Below are positions 32,741 to 42,764 of a DNA stretch of 64,000 nucleotides, in pieces. A model generated the notes under the pieces. It was not told the DNA's origin and did not search any database. It was given only the letters and a program-made list of their open reading frames with translations. Within the stretch, counting starts at the first letter, position 1, and every line of letters starts with the position of its first letter. A program made the position numbers and the translations under genes. The DNA is from Taudactylus pleione. Its lineage: Eukaryota; Chordata; Amphibia; Anura; Myobatrachidae. Where the stretch lies: the NCBI GenBank assembly GCA_031769625.1, contig JAUIMM010000211.1:9691001-9755000 (forward strand). The letters run 5' to 3'.

Positions 32741-33917
32741 TGTCACGCCTGAGACTGGGGTAGGAGACGTAGAGGGCCTAAGTTGTGGGAGGAAGCGGAG
32801 ACGAGGGGCCTGGATTTTTGTTCTCCTCATCCACAGGTCTTGAGTGTTGGCGAGACCTGGGCAAAGGTGCGGAATCTAACCCACAGGGTGGTGTTCGCCA
32901 GTGACCCCCCCAATTGGGATTTGGGCTTAGCTGCACCACGTGAGCAGGTCGCGGTCCTTTGACCAGGTACCCAAGCCCTGCAGGAATAGAGACACAACAC
33001 CCGTGGCCCTGAGAGGTAATGCCTAGATAGGCACTGACAATACCCTAACGTACAATAACTATATCTTGACATGTAGATCAAATAACAATAAGAAGTTCAG
33101 ATGGAGACTCACGGTTACTTGAGAAATCACCAGAGAAATAAGGCACACAGGTAGGGATGGTGTATACTGCTGCACGGATATTCACCAGAGACGGGAGGCA
33201 CACAGGTAGCGATGGAATACACTGCTGCACGGGTATTCGCCAGAGACGGGAGGCACACAGGTAGTGATGGAATACACTGCTGCACGGATGTTACAGAGAC
33301 GGGAGGCACACAGGTGGAGATGGTATACACTGCTGCACGGATATTCACCAGAGACGGGAGGCACGCAGGTAGAGATGGTATACACTGCTGCACGGATATG
33401 ACAGAGACGGGAGGCACACAGGTGGAGATGATATACACTGCTGCACGGATATTCACCAGAGACGGGAGGCACACAGGTAGAGATGGTATACACTGCTGCA
33501 CGGATGTTACTAGAGACGGAAGGCACACAGGTAGAGATGATAACACTGCTGCTACAAGGAAGGTTAGGAACCTGGACCGGGAACTCACTAAAGCACGCTA
33601 GGAGACAACCGTTGTTCAGGCAACTTCCTATAACCTGTGGAATAGTTATATACCCAGGGGAACCCTTTGATAGATGCACAGCGTCAGCTGATCACTCACC
33701 TATCCTGGGAAGAAGATACTGTCACATGGGCCGACTGTCATGGCGGCGCCCATGTCCGGAATTGCGATGCCAGACACCAGCCCACCAGGAAGCCACTGCA
33801 TGCGGGGAGAATACTCAGCTTCTCCCCCGCCGCCACGCCAGCTGCCCGACCACCCAGGATGACAGGGGAAGCCGGCGGCGCGGTAAGCGGGAGCCGATCC
33901 CTGGCTGAGCCCTGACA
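32741..33917 (-). repeat. 3' LTR of gypsy element, 1,177 bp
   Basis: Begins TGTCACGCCTGAGACTGGGG on the plus strand and ends GAGCCCTGACA. Contains a VNTR (about 33141-33560) of about eight 51-55-bp units around GCACACAGGTAGAGATGGTA and ACACTGCTGCACGGATATTC. Outside the VNTR it differs from the 5' LTR only at scattered bases by eye. Open frames within the VNTR on both strands are artefacts. Confidence 0.93.
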
Positions 33918-33934
33918 GTACCCCCCTCCTTTCA
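33918..33934 (-). other. Polypurine tract of gypsy element
   Basis: Read on the minus strand, AAAGGAGGGGGGTAC lies immediately 5' of the 3' LTR. This is where plus-strand DNA synthesis starts in LTR retrotransposons. Confidence 0.8.
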
Positions 33935-33959
33935 GGGTGGACACTGAACACCCATCAGG

Positions 33960-34150
33960 CTTATCTGGAAATCTCCTGTGAAAACTCTGGATTAGTCGCG
34001 GAGCGTGCACATCAGAGGCTTTGATCCAGGCCCTTTCCTCAGGCCGTAGCCCTTCCAAGCAATGAGATATTGAAGGGTGTTAAACCTGTGCCGAGAATCT
34101 AGGATCCTCTCCACCTCAAATTCAGTGTAACGTCTTAACTTGAGGTAATT
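33960..34150 (-). pseudogene. Chromodomain at the integrase C-terminus (frameshifted)
   Basis: On the minus strand, FEVERILDSRHRFN and LQYLIAWKGYG are readable, then after a frame change PEERAWIKASDVHAPRLI and SFHRRFPDKP. This is the standard chromodomain of Ty3/gypsy chromoviruses, thought to guide integration to particular chromatin. One frame change separates it from the integrase reading frame (about 34140-34150), and another interrupts WKGYG-PEE (about 34045), apparently a 1-bp deletion. Confidence 0.85.
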
Positions 34151-35126
34151 TAGGAGAACAATTCTGAAAACGATTGAGCACCAGAGGTCGTAAAAGAGAA
34201 ACGTGAAAAGTATTTGAAATCTTCATTTGAGGAGGAAGTTCCAATTTATAAGTTACTGGACTGATTACCTTAATGACACGATATGGCCCAATAAAACGTG
34301 GGGCGAGTTTCATGGACGGTACTCTTAACCGAATATTCTTGGAGGACAACCAAACCCTGTCCCCAACTCTCAACAGTGGAACAGCCAAACGTCTCCTGTC
34401 TGCAAATTTCTTGTAATTTTTTGAAGATTGCTTTAATGATTTATGAATTTTACTCCACAAAACTGAAAAGGATTGGAACTCTTGGTTCACAGCCGGAACA
34501 TCCATGGAAGGAAGCTTTTGGAAATCTGGAACTCGTGGGTGTCTACCAAAGACCGTAAAAAAAGGAGTGGATTTAGAGGAAGAATGGTATTTAAAATTAT
34601 GAGAAAACTCTGCCCAGGGTAGGAGGTCCACCCAATCATCCTGGGAGGATGACACAAAGAGCCTAATGAAGGTCTCCAGCTCTTGATTGACCATTTCCGT
34701 TTGACTATTCGACTGTGGGTGGTAGGCCGAGGAAAAGTTCAGTTTGATTCCACAAGTATTATATAGGGCTCTCCAGAATTTGGCTATAAATTGAACATCC
34801 CGATCAGAGACTAGTTCCTTTGGGAGACCGTGTAATCTGAAGATGTCTAGAATGAAAATTTTTGCTAATTGAGGGGCTGAAGGAAGGCCAACCAGCGGGA
34901 TAAAATGTGCCATTTTAGAAAAGCGATCCACGACCACCCATACTGTGTTATGCCCTTTGCACCGGGGTAATTCAGACATGAAATCCATTGAGATGTGGGT
35001 CCATGGAGCAGCTGGAATAGATAGAGGACGTAGATGACCAACCACCTTTCTACGTGGAGTCTTATGTTGGGCGCATTTAATACAGGACAGGACAAACTCC
35101 CTGACATCCTTCTTCAAGGTAGGTCA
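34122..35126 (-). pseudogene. Gypsy integrase, with in-frame stop at its N-terminus
   Basis: Open for about 331 codons. The catalytic triad is intact: D45 (in SMDFMSEL), D105 (in LVSDRDVQF) and E141 (in NSQTEMVNQ), with 35 residues between the second Asp and the Glu, the D,D(35)E signature. The HHCC zinc finger is split: its histidines are at the end of the preceding frame and its cysteines (CIKC) at residues 12-15 here. Between them is a TGA codon at 35124-35126, where relatives have the second Trp of a YWW motif (TGG to TGA). The integrase would insert element cDNA into host DNA. This copy would make it only as a truncated or read-through product. Confidence 0.93.
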
Positions 35127-36889
35127 CCAGTAAGATCGAAGTAAGAACTGGTAGGTTTTGGTGATTCCAGTGTGACCTGCGAATAAGGATGCATGAGCCC
35201 AAAGCAGTAGTTTTTTGTGTAAATTAGGAGGTACAAATATGTTTCCAGGTGGTAGAGACACTACTTGAGTAGGAGCAAACACCATTGGGTCCAAAATGGA
35301 ACGAACTTGAGAACACTCCTCCTCCTCCAACTTAGTCATAAAGGAGTGAGATAATGCATCAGCTTTTTTGTTCAACACACCTGGACGAAACTGAAGTTTT
35401 AAATTAAACCTAGAAAAGAAAAGTGACCATCGTGCCTGCCTGGCATTCAACCGGTGTGCAGTTTGCAGATAGATTAGATTGTTATGGTCTGTAATAATCG
35501 TGACAGGAAATGTAGCCCCTTCAAGAAGATACCGCCATTCCTCCAAGGCCAAATGCATAGCTAACAGTTCTTGGTCGCCAATAATATAATTCCTTTCTGC
35601 AGGAGAAAATTTACGGGAGAAAAATCCACAGGGATGAGTCTTCCCGTCTTCAGCAGTCTGAGATAATACTGCCCCTACTCCAACAGAGGATGCGTCCACC
35701 TCCACAATGAACGGTTTGTCAATTCGAGGCTGGCAGAGGATTGGAGCTCCAGAAAAGGCTTTTTTTAGGTTTTGAAAGGTTTGTACTGCTGGAACAGACC
35801 ATTTAGAAGGATTGGCTCCTTTCCTTGTGAGGGAGGTAATGGGTGCTACCAGTGTAGAAAAATGTGGAATAAATCTCCTATAATAGTTCGCAAATCCTAA
35901 GAAACGCTGAGTACCTTTTAAAGAAGTAGGCAGGGGCCACTCCGAGATTGCTTTTAGTTTATCAGGATCCATCTGGAGACTCCTCCCGGAGATTATATGA
36001 CCCAAAAAAGGTACCGAAGTTTGATTAAACACACATTTGGATAGTTTCCCAAAGAGGTGATGAGCACGAAGACGGGACAATACCTCCCGTACATGAAGAC
36101 GATGGTTCTGTAAATCTCTGGAAAAAATTAAGATGTCATAGAGATAAATCACAACAAATTTATGAAGAATATCCCGGAAGACCTCGTTGACATAGCCTTG
36201 AAAAATAGCTGGTGCATTGCAAAGACCGAAGGGCATTACAAGGTACTCGAAGTGCCCGTCTCTGGTATTGAATGCGGTCTTCCACTCGTCCCCCGCTTTA
36301 ATTCGAATCAAGTTATACGCGCCACGTAGATCCAGCTTGGTGAAGACTTGAGCCCCTTGGACTTTGTCAAAAAGTTCTGAAATTAAAGGTAAGGGGTACC
36401 AATTTTTTATGGCGATCTGATTTAAGCCTCGGTAGTCTATGCAAGGACGGAGTCCTCCATCCTTTTTCCCTACAAAAAAGAAACCTGCCCCTGCAGGAGA
36501 AGAAGAGGGCCGAATGAACCCTTTAGCAAGGTTTTCCTTAATGTATTCTTCCATGGCCGCGGTCTCTGGCACGGACAAGGGGTAAACACGGCCACGTGGA
36601 GGACTTTTCCCAGGAAGTAACTCGATAGCGCAATCCCATGGTCGATGCAGAGGAAGTTCATCTGCGGCTTGTTCACAGAATACGTCGGCAAAGTCTTGAT
36701 AAGCCTCGGGCAACCCGGCTGGGAGGGGTGTCTAGGAGACTCAGGACGGAGGAAGTTCTTAGCTGGGTTGGAAACCGTTGCTTGGTTACATACTGGAATG
36801 ACCTTGGCCAAACAATTTTGAAAACAATGTGAGCCCCAGGATAAGATTTGCACAGCATCCCAGTCGAAGACAGGATTGTGTTTTTTCAA
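35124..36889 (-). pseudogene. Gypsy reverse transcriptase and RNase H, catalytic Asp replaced
   Basis: The main open frame (35124-36713, 529 codons) shows reverse-transcriptase blocks in order: GLRPCIDYRGLN (about residues 87-98), KLDLRGAYN with D128, MPFGLCNAPA (160-169), then IYLYDILIF (189-197). The YxDD box, normally YLDD, reads YLYD, so the first Asp of this pair is Tyr (codon 36138-36140, GAT to TAT). This should abolish polymerase activity. RNase H follows (DASSVGVGAVLS, DQELLAMHLALEEW, ITDHNNL), then the start of the integrase zinc finger. The upstream linker (36720-36889) is in another frame, which implies a frameshift near 36720. Confidence 0.95.
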
Positions 36890-37265
36890 CTAGGGCAATC
36901 CTAATACCAGCTCATAGGAGGATTCGGGTAATACAAAAAATTCTAGCATTTCCTGATGTAAGCATCCAACTCGGACAGTCACAGGATAAGAGTAGCCCCA
37001 CCAGAGTTTTACCATCTAGACCGGACAGTAACAATTTATTAGGTAGGGGAACGACTGGAACACCCAAAGTGTGAATCAATTTCTCTGCAATAAAATTACC
37101 AGCTGCTCCAGAATCAATTAAAGCATGGACTTTTCTTGTCCTGGACTTATGGGAAAGCGACACTTCTAGAAGACTTTCTGATAATTGGGATGGCTTGAGA
37201 ATGACCCCCAACTGAATGCTCCCTACTTCAGTCAGGGTCTCGCATTTCCCGCAAGTAGAGGACAA
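36890..37265 (-). pseudogene. Gypsy aspartic protease, frameshifted
   Basis: The frame at 36912-37265 contains the active-site motif ALIDSGAAGNFI (D51-S52-G53), typical of retropepsins that cut the Gag-Pol polyprotein. It overlaps the end of gag by 34 bp in the -1 frame, so Pol may have been made by -1 frameshifting in the parent element. After about residue 95 the likely reading frame changes (near 36985), and a TAG at 36890-36892 stands where relatives have Trp in a GLPWL motif. Confidence 0.88.
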
Positions 37266-38186
37266 TTCTTCAGAATGTGGTTAGGTGCAGCGCAATAAAT
37301 ACACAGCTTATTTTGGAAGCGTCTATTTCGCTCTGCCGGGGTGAGTTTAGGTCTATTGACCTGCATCGGTTCCTCTTCAGTAGCTGAGGTGGGCATAGGC
37401 AGACTGGCAGCAGAAGAACGAGCTGGTAGATGTTCACCTCTTCCCCTACTAGCCCACCTTTCCCGGTGACGAAGATCAATTTTGATACAGAGAAAGATCA
37501 CGTCAGCGAAGGATTCTGGCAAATCTCTGGAGGCAAGTTCATCCTTCATCCTCTCAGAGAGTCCATGAAGGAAGGACGCCTTAAGAGCTTCCTCGTTCCA
37601 TTTTAATTCTGATGCCAGGGTCTGAAACTGGACTACATACTGCCCTACGGATCGTGTGCCCTGACGCACACGGAGAAGATCAGAAGATGCAGATGCAGAA
37701 CGGCCTGGCTCATCAAAAATTCTCTTAAATGCTAAAACGAATTCCTCGTAAGTAGATACGATTGGGTCGGCCCGTTCCCATAGAGGGGAGACCCAGTCTA
37801 GCGCTGCTCCTGTTAACAGTGATATAACATATGCCACTTTTGCCCGAGGACGTGGGAAAATTCTGGGGAAGGCACTCAAATTGGATCTCACATTGGTTAA
37901 TGAATCCGCGGCACCGCCTGGGATCACCGTCAAACCTTTCTGGAGTAGCTAACTGGAGTCGGGGTTTGGGGGTAGGAGCCACCAGTGGAGGAACTGATGG
38001 AGGAGGTGCGGGAGCTGCAGCCGGAGGAGCCGGAAGAATAGAGGCCAACGTGGTTTGTATAGAAACCAGTTGCCTCGAGAGCTCCTGTAAATACTGAGCC
38101 ACTTGTTGTTGGGCCACCTCTTGGTTGTCCATCCGAGAGGTCAACTCCTGTAGAGGCCCAGTACCTTGGGATCCTGCAGCCTCCAT
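37232..38186 (-). pseudogene. Gypsy Gag (capsid and zinc knuckle), frameshifted
   Basis: The ATG lies at 38184-38186, only 15 bp after the 5' LTR, and begins MEAAGSQGTGPLQEL. A glutamine-rich coiled segment and a proline/alanine-rich linker lead to RFDGDPRRCRGF, a typical start of a gypsy capsid. The frame then changes between about 37850 and 37900. The second part carries the rest of the capsid (LDWVSPLWERADP, TYEEFVLAFKRIFD) and ends in one CCHC knuckle, CIYCAAPNHILKNC, followed by a stop at about 37232. Gag packages the element RNA. A primer-binding site was not recognised next to the LTR. Confidence 0.92.
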
Positions 38187-38201
38187 TGGGCCTGAACAAA
38201 C

Positions 38202-39755
38202 TGTCACGCCTGAGACTGGGGTAGGAGATGTAGAGGGCCTAAGTTGTGGGAGGAAGCAGAGACGAGGGGCCTGGATATATGTTCTCCTCGTCCACAGGTC
38301 TTGAGTGTTGGCGAGACCTGGGCAAAGGTGCGGAATCTAACCCACAGGGTGGTGTTCGCCAGTGACCCCCCCAATTGGGATTTGGGCTTAGCTGCACCAC
38401 GTGAGCAGGTCGCGGTCCTTTGACCAGGTACCCAAGCCCTACAGGAATAGAGACACAACACCCGTGGCCCTGAGAGGTAATGCCTAGATAGGCACTGACA
38501 ATACCCTAACGTACAATAACTATATCTTGACACGTAGATCAAATAACAATAAGAAGTTCAGATGGAGACTCACGGTTACTTGAGAAATCACCAGAGAAAT
38601 AAGGCACACAGGTAGGGATGGTGTACACTGCTGCACGGATATTCACCAGAGACGGGAGGCACACAGGTAGCGATGGAATACACTGCTGCACGGGTATTCG
38701 CCAGAGACGGGAGGCATGCAGGTAGAGATGGTATACACTGCTGCACGGATATGACAGAGACGGGAGGCACACAGGTGGAGATGATATACACTGCTGCACG
38801 GATGTTACAGAGACGGGAGGCACACAGGTGGAGATGGTATACACTGCTGCACGGATATTCACCAGAGACGGGAGGCACGCAGGTAGAGATGGTATACACT
38901 GCTGCACGGATATTCACCAGAGATGGGAGGCATGCAGGTAGAGATGGTATACACTGCTGCACGGATATGACAGAGACGGGAGGCACACAGGTAGAGATGG
39001 TATACACTGCTGCACGGATATGACAGAGACGGGAGGCACACAGGTAGTGATGGAATACACTGCTGCACGGATGTTACAGAGACGGGAGGCACACAGGTGG
39101 AGATGGTATACACTGCTGCACGGATATTCACCAGAGACGGGAGGCACGCAGGTAGAGATGGTATACACTGCTGCACGGATATTCACCAGAGATGGGAGGC
39201 ATGCAGGTAGAGATGGTATACACTGCTGCACGGATATGACAGAGACGGGAGGCACACAGGTGGAGATGATATACACTGCTGCACGGATATTCACCAGAGA
39301 CGGGAGGCACACAGGTAGAGATGGTATACACTGCTGCACGGATGTTACTAGAGACGGAAGGCACACAGGTAGAGATGATAACACTGCTGCTACAAGGAAG
39401 GTTAGGAACCTGGACCGGGAACTCACTAAAGCACGCTAGGAGACAACCGTTGTTCAGGCAACTTCCTGTAACCTGTGGAACAGTTATATACCCAGGGGAA
39501 CCCTTTGATAGATGCACAGCGTCAGCTGATCACTCACCTATCCTGGGAAGAAGATACTGTCACATGGGCCGACTGTCATGGCGGCGCCCATGTCCGGAAT
39601 TGCGATGCCAGACACCAGCCCACCAGGAACCCACTGCATGCGGGGAGAATACTCAGCTTCTCCCCCACCGCCACGCCAGCTGCCCGACCACCCAGGATGA
39701 CAGGGGAAGCCGGCGGCGCGGTAAGTGGGAGCCGATCCCCGGCTGAGCCCTGATA
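38202..39755 (-). repeat. 5' LTR of gypsy element, 1,554 bp
   Basis: Matches the 3' LTR throughout but is 377 bp longer, because the internal VNTR (about 38602-39400) has about fifteen units rather than about eight. The outer end reads TATCAGGG on the minus strand, where the 3' LTR has TGTCAGGG, so the terminal TG is mutated. Confidence 0.93.
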
Positions 39756-39990
39756 ACATCCTTGTAACCACCATATAGTACATTGGGCATCCCACTGACT
39801 ATTATGCAGTACATTGGGCATCCTAGTGAGTGCCATACAGTGCATACAGAATCCCAATGAGCCCCATACAGTACAGACATCATCCCAGTGAGCTAAATAA
39901 CAGTTCAGCTTCCAGTGACTGCCATACAGTTTAAACAACATAACAGTGACTGCCATAAAGTACAAACAGTATAAGGGTTCCGGTCACCCT
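39756..39990. repeat. About 40-bp minisatellite, right part
   Basis: Continuation of the 32530-32740 array (GTACATTGGGCATCCCA, CTGACTGCCATACAGT) after the gypsy insertion. It starts with the right target duplication ACATC. Confidence 0.82.
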
Positions 39991-40277
39991 AGGCTAATAC
40001 ACTTTTAGTGTACCCCAGTAATGATGCTAAACACAGAGCACAGTGCGTAGCCGTATACATGCTCAGGAAATCTCCATTCATGCTGCACATGTGCAGGTAA
40101 CAAATGTTATACAACTGACATGTTTGACCGTGGCATTATATGATGATGTTTTTGCAGTGTATAGAAGACTTCGGCTTCTAAAGAATGCGAAGAAGAATTT
40201 TAAAGATAATCATATTTAGCTCTTCAGACTACCCAGATTGTGCTGTAGCACAATGTACGTGAAGATTTTAGCATTAA
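39991..40277. other. No feature recognised
   Basis: Unannotated, non-coding by appearance. Confidence 0.3.
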
Positions 40278-40329
40278 GGACCTGATTCACTACCAATCGC
40301 AACTGCGATTACGCATGCAATTGGCCCCT
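40278..40329 (+). mobile_element. MITE family B, 5' end fragment
   Basis: GGACCTGATTCACTACCAATC then GCAACTGCGATTACGCATGC matches the terminus of family B. The sequence beyond about 40329 is different, so this is only an end fragment. Confidence 0.7.
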
Positions 40330-41002
40330 GAGGATGCTCCGGGGAGCTGTAAGGGCAGCTGTGTGACCGTCTGAAGCATCCTAAGGACGGTCCAGGCGGC
40401 ACTGCTGCATAGATTCTGGCTGCAGGGTGCCATTCTAGGCACCCTGCTAGCCAGATGAGGCTAGCAGAAAAAAGCTCAGAGGGCCAGACCAAATGATTCT
40501 GTGGGCCTTACACGGCCCCCGGGCCTGAGGCTCCCCACCCTGCTGTACAGCATTACCAACATGGAATGAATTAGGTCCTAATTTTACTCCCCAGCTGCCA
40601 ACTGTGTGGCGCCCCCTTCAAGTCCTGGAGCCATAGGCTGCAGCCTAATGAGCCTAATGGTTGATCAGGAACAGATCATACAGTACATTGAGCATCCCAG
40701 TGACCGCCATACAGTACACACAGCATCACAGTGGCTTATCAATGAGTTTTATCATACGCAATGAGTGATAAAACTTGCTGCGTATGATAAATGGTGCCCC
40801 AGCCCATCAGTAACTTTTTACTAGAGCAATCTAGTAACCTTTTACCAAAAGCTTTAGAAAGTTATAAATGTATTGAGTACCTGAGGCACAATTGCTAACA
40901 AGCCCTGCCAATCATATGACTTTGCTTATTAATGAATTCGTCTCTGGTGCTGCTGAGATTCTATTTTAATTCAAAAACACTTCACTAATTGTACACTGTT
41001 AT
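40330..41002. other. No gene; stray minisatellite units
   Basis: Contains two or three units of the 40-bp minisatellite at about 40675-40735 and a small inverted repeat GAGTTTTATCATACGCA at about 40744-40785. Otherwise unannotated. Confidence 0.35.
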
Positions 41003-41212
41003 TTGTTTTTTATTTTTTACATGCTTGACCCTTTAAAGCGCCTATTACATTTGGCAGGGTACAAGCGCGAGGTCAGCACTATTAATGCAACGCTCACAGA
41101 CATAGAAGGAGCAATTTGCAGAGTCGATGAAGAAGACGTATTTCAGATTAATGAGATGCCTGATAATCGCAGGCTGAGAGTTGTTGTTATTCAGTTGTCG
41201 TTTAACATCTGA
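41003..41212 (+). CDS. Small unrecognised open frame, possible exon
   Basis: The frame is open for 69 codons. From about 41060 it reads a low-repeat, protein-like sequence (YKREVSTINATLTDIEGAIC, then RVDEEDVFQINEMPDNRRLR) ending in TGA. It is preceded by TTTGGCAGGGTACAAG, which could be a 3' splice acceptor, though the pyrimidine tract is weak. The composition differs from the AT-rich surroundings and no transposon was identified here. I do not recognise the family. It could be a terminal exon of a host gene, an exon fragment, a domesticated element or chance. Confidence 0.25.
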   Translation: MFFIFYMLDPLKRLLHLAGYKREVSTINATLTDIEGAICRVDEEDVFQINEMPDNRRLRVVVIQLSFNI

Positions 41213-41785
41213 AATCAGCACTGAAAATCAAAGCTAGCAGGCACATCGGTGATAATATATATAAAATGTAAGATAATATATCTCAACTTACAGGAAAAAT
41301 TATCATTCCTTAAAGATAAAAACAGTTAAAGGAATCCTCATATAAAAAAAACTATATACCTATATACAAATTGTCACCACTTTCCTTTTTCACGTGGAAA
41401 TGAACACAGAGACGGACAATGGTGAAGCACTTAGCAGATAGAGTTATTTATAACCAATGCACATACCGCAGATAATACTTTTTAAAAGCTTACATCAAGG
41501 GTCATCTTCAGTCTCAATTAGTGGTACATCATCCATGGATAATAGGTGAATCATTAATCCTCAAGGACATAAACAGTATAGAATAGGAACGTTAATAGTG
41601 CTTGAAAAGAATATTGTTATAGAAGGAAGATTAAAAACACACGGTATAAAATGATAAACAGCTCATCTGTGTGTATGAAAGGTGACCCTTATGGTGCGTA
41701 CACACTGGGCGATAAAGTGGACGACTCAACGATAACGATATCGTGAAAAGACAAGAGCTAAATGCTACAGCACATATTAATAGTG
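41213..41785. other. No feature recognised
   Basis: AT-rich DNA. The phrase GCGTACACACTGGGCGATAA at about 41696 resembles MITE ends near 29640. No gene is supported. Confidence 0.35.
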
Positions 41786-42290
41786 GCACTGGCCCTGTAG
41801 TTTTAACAGGCCCCCTAACCTCTTATCCTATCACCACACTCTCTCACATAACACACCCCCTAACCTCTCTTCCTATCACCACACTCTGTCACATAACACA
41901 CCCCCTAACCTCTCATCCTATCACCACACTCTCTCACATAACACGCCCCTTAACCTCTCATCCTATCACCACACTCTCTCACATAACACGCTCCCTAACG
42001 TCTCATTCCATCACCACATCCTCTCACATAACATGCCCCCTAACCTCTCATCCTATCACCACACCCACCCTCTCACATAACAGGCCCCCTAAACCTCTCA
42101 TCCTATCACCACACCCTCTCACATAATATGCCCCCTAACCTCTCATCCTATCACCACACCCTCTCACATAACACGCCCCCTAACCTCTCTTCCTATCACC
42201 ACACCCTCACATAACACGCCCCCTAACCTCTCATCCTATCACCACACCCTTTCACATAACACGCCCCCTAACCTCTCGCCCTATCACATC
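41786..42290. repeat. About 44-bp minisatellite
   Basis: About twelve units of CTCATCCTATCACCACACCC followed by TCTCACATAACACGCCCCCTAA, with small changes. The open frame of the plus strand in this array is repeat-derived. Confidence 0.92.
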
Positions 42291-42491
42291 TGCTGACCGA
42301 CTCAAACAGCACAAACATCTTTAACTTTATTAACCCCTCTCTCCCTGACTAGAAGTTTATGTGCCCTCGGTTCTAGCCCCAAACCTCCGTTATATATCTA
42401 ACAATATAGTAGTTAAGGAAATGTTTATCAATTAGGCCTGAAAAGATGGATTTTCTATCATTTCAAAATATTAAGGATTACTGAAGATTTA
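42291..42491. other. No feature recognised
   Basis: Short AT-rich spacer. Confidence 0.3.
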
Positions 42492-42660
42492 GGGGTCTAT
42501 GTACTAAACCTTGGAGAGAGATAAAGTGATGGAGATAAACTGCCAACCAATCAGCTCCTAGCTGTCATTTTTCAAACACAACCTGTGAAGTGACAGTTAG
42601 GAGCTGATTGTTTGATACTTTATCTCTATGCACTTTATCTCTCTCCAAGGCAAAGACCCC
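42492..42660. mobile_element. Harbinger-like MITE, copy 4
   Basis: Palindrome GGGGTCTATGTACTAAACC to GGCAAAGACCCC with central CCAACCAATCAGCTCCTAGC and complement. The flanks TTTA and TAAA extend the symmetry. Confidence 0.8.
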
Positions 42661-42764
42661 TAAATCTGATCAGAGGAGATACATAGCTGTACAAAGGAGG
42701 GGGTCAGCCTCTAAAAGGATGTGAACAAGTAATAAAAAGAGGTGGGTCGTACTGCGATAAAGGA

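Larger units (their letters stand above)
32741..39755 (-). mobile_element. Full-length Ty3/gypsy chromovirus-type retrotransposon
   Basis: A 7,015-bp element in minus orientation: 5' LTR 38202-39755, gag, protease, reverse transcriptase/RNase H, integrase, chromodomain, polypurine tract, 3' LTR 32741-33917. Target duplication ACATC on both sides (32736-32740 and 39756-39760). The protease-RT-RNaseH-integrase order with a C-terminal chromodomain places it in the Ty3/gypsy chromovirus group. Every coding region is damaged, so it cannot move by itself, though the LTRs look very similar. It inserted into a minisatellite. Confidence 0.95.

Noticed and set aside
33127..33601. Long open frames on both strands in the gypsy LTR (CLPSLVNIRAAVYTIS and TAARIFTRDGRHTG repeats; same at 38539-39439)
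   Set aside because: They are translations of the 51-55-bp VNTR, open in several frames at once. No gene is implied.
36470..36889. Separate small gene in the frame between protease and reverse transcriptase
   Set aside because: The sequence is the protease-RT linker of the gypsy Pol read in a shifted frame.
38187..38201. Primer-binding site next to the 5' LTR
   Set aside because: The minus-strand sequence after the LTR (GTTTGTTCAGGCCCAA) does not start with TGG and I could not match it to a tRNA 3' end, so none is annotated.
33141..39400. CRISPR-like array of regularly spaced repeats
   Set aside because: The whole unit is conserved, with no variable spacers, and it lies inside LTRs of a eukaryotic retrotransposon.
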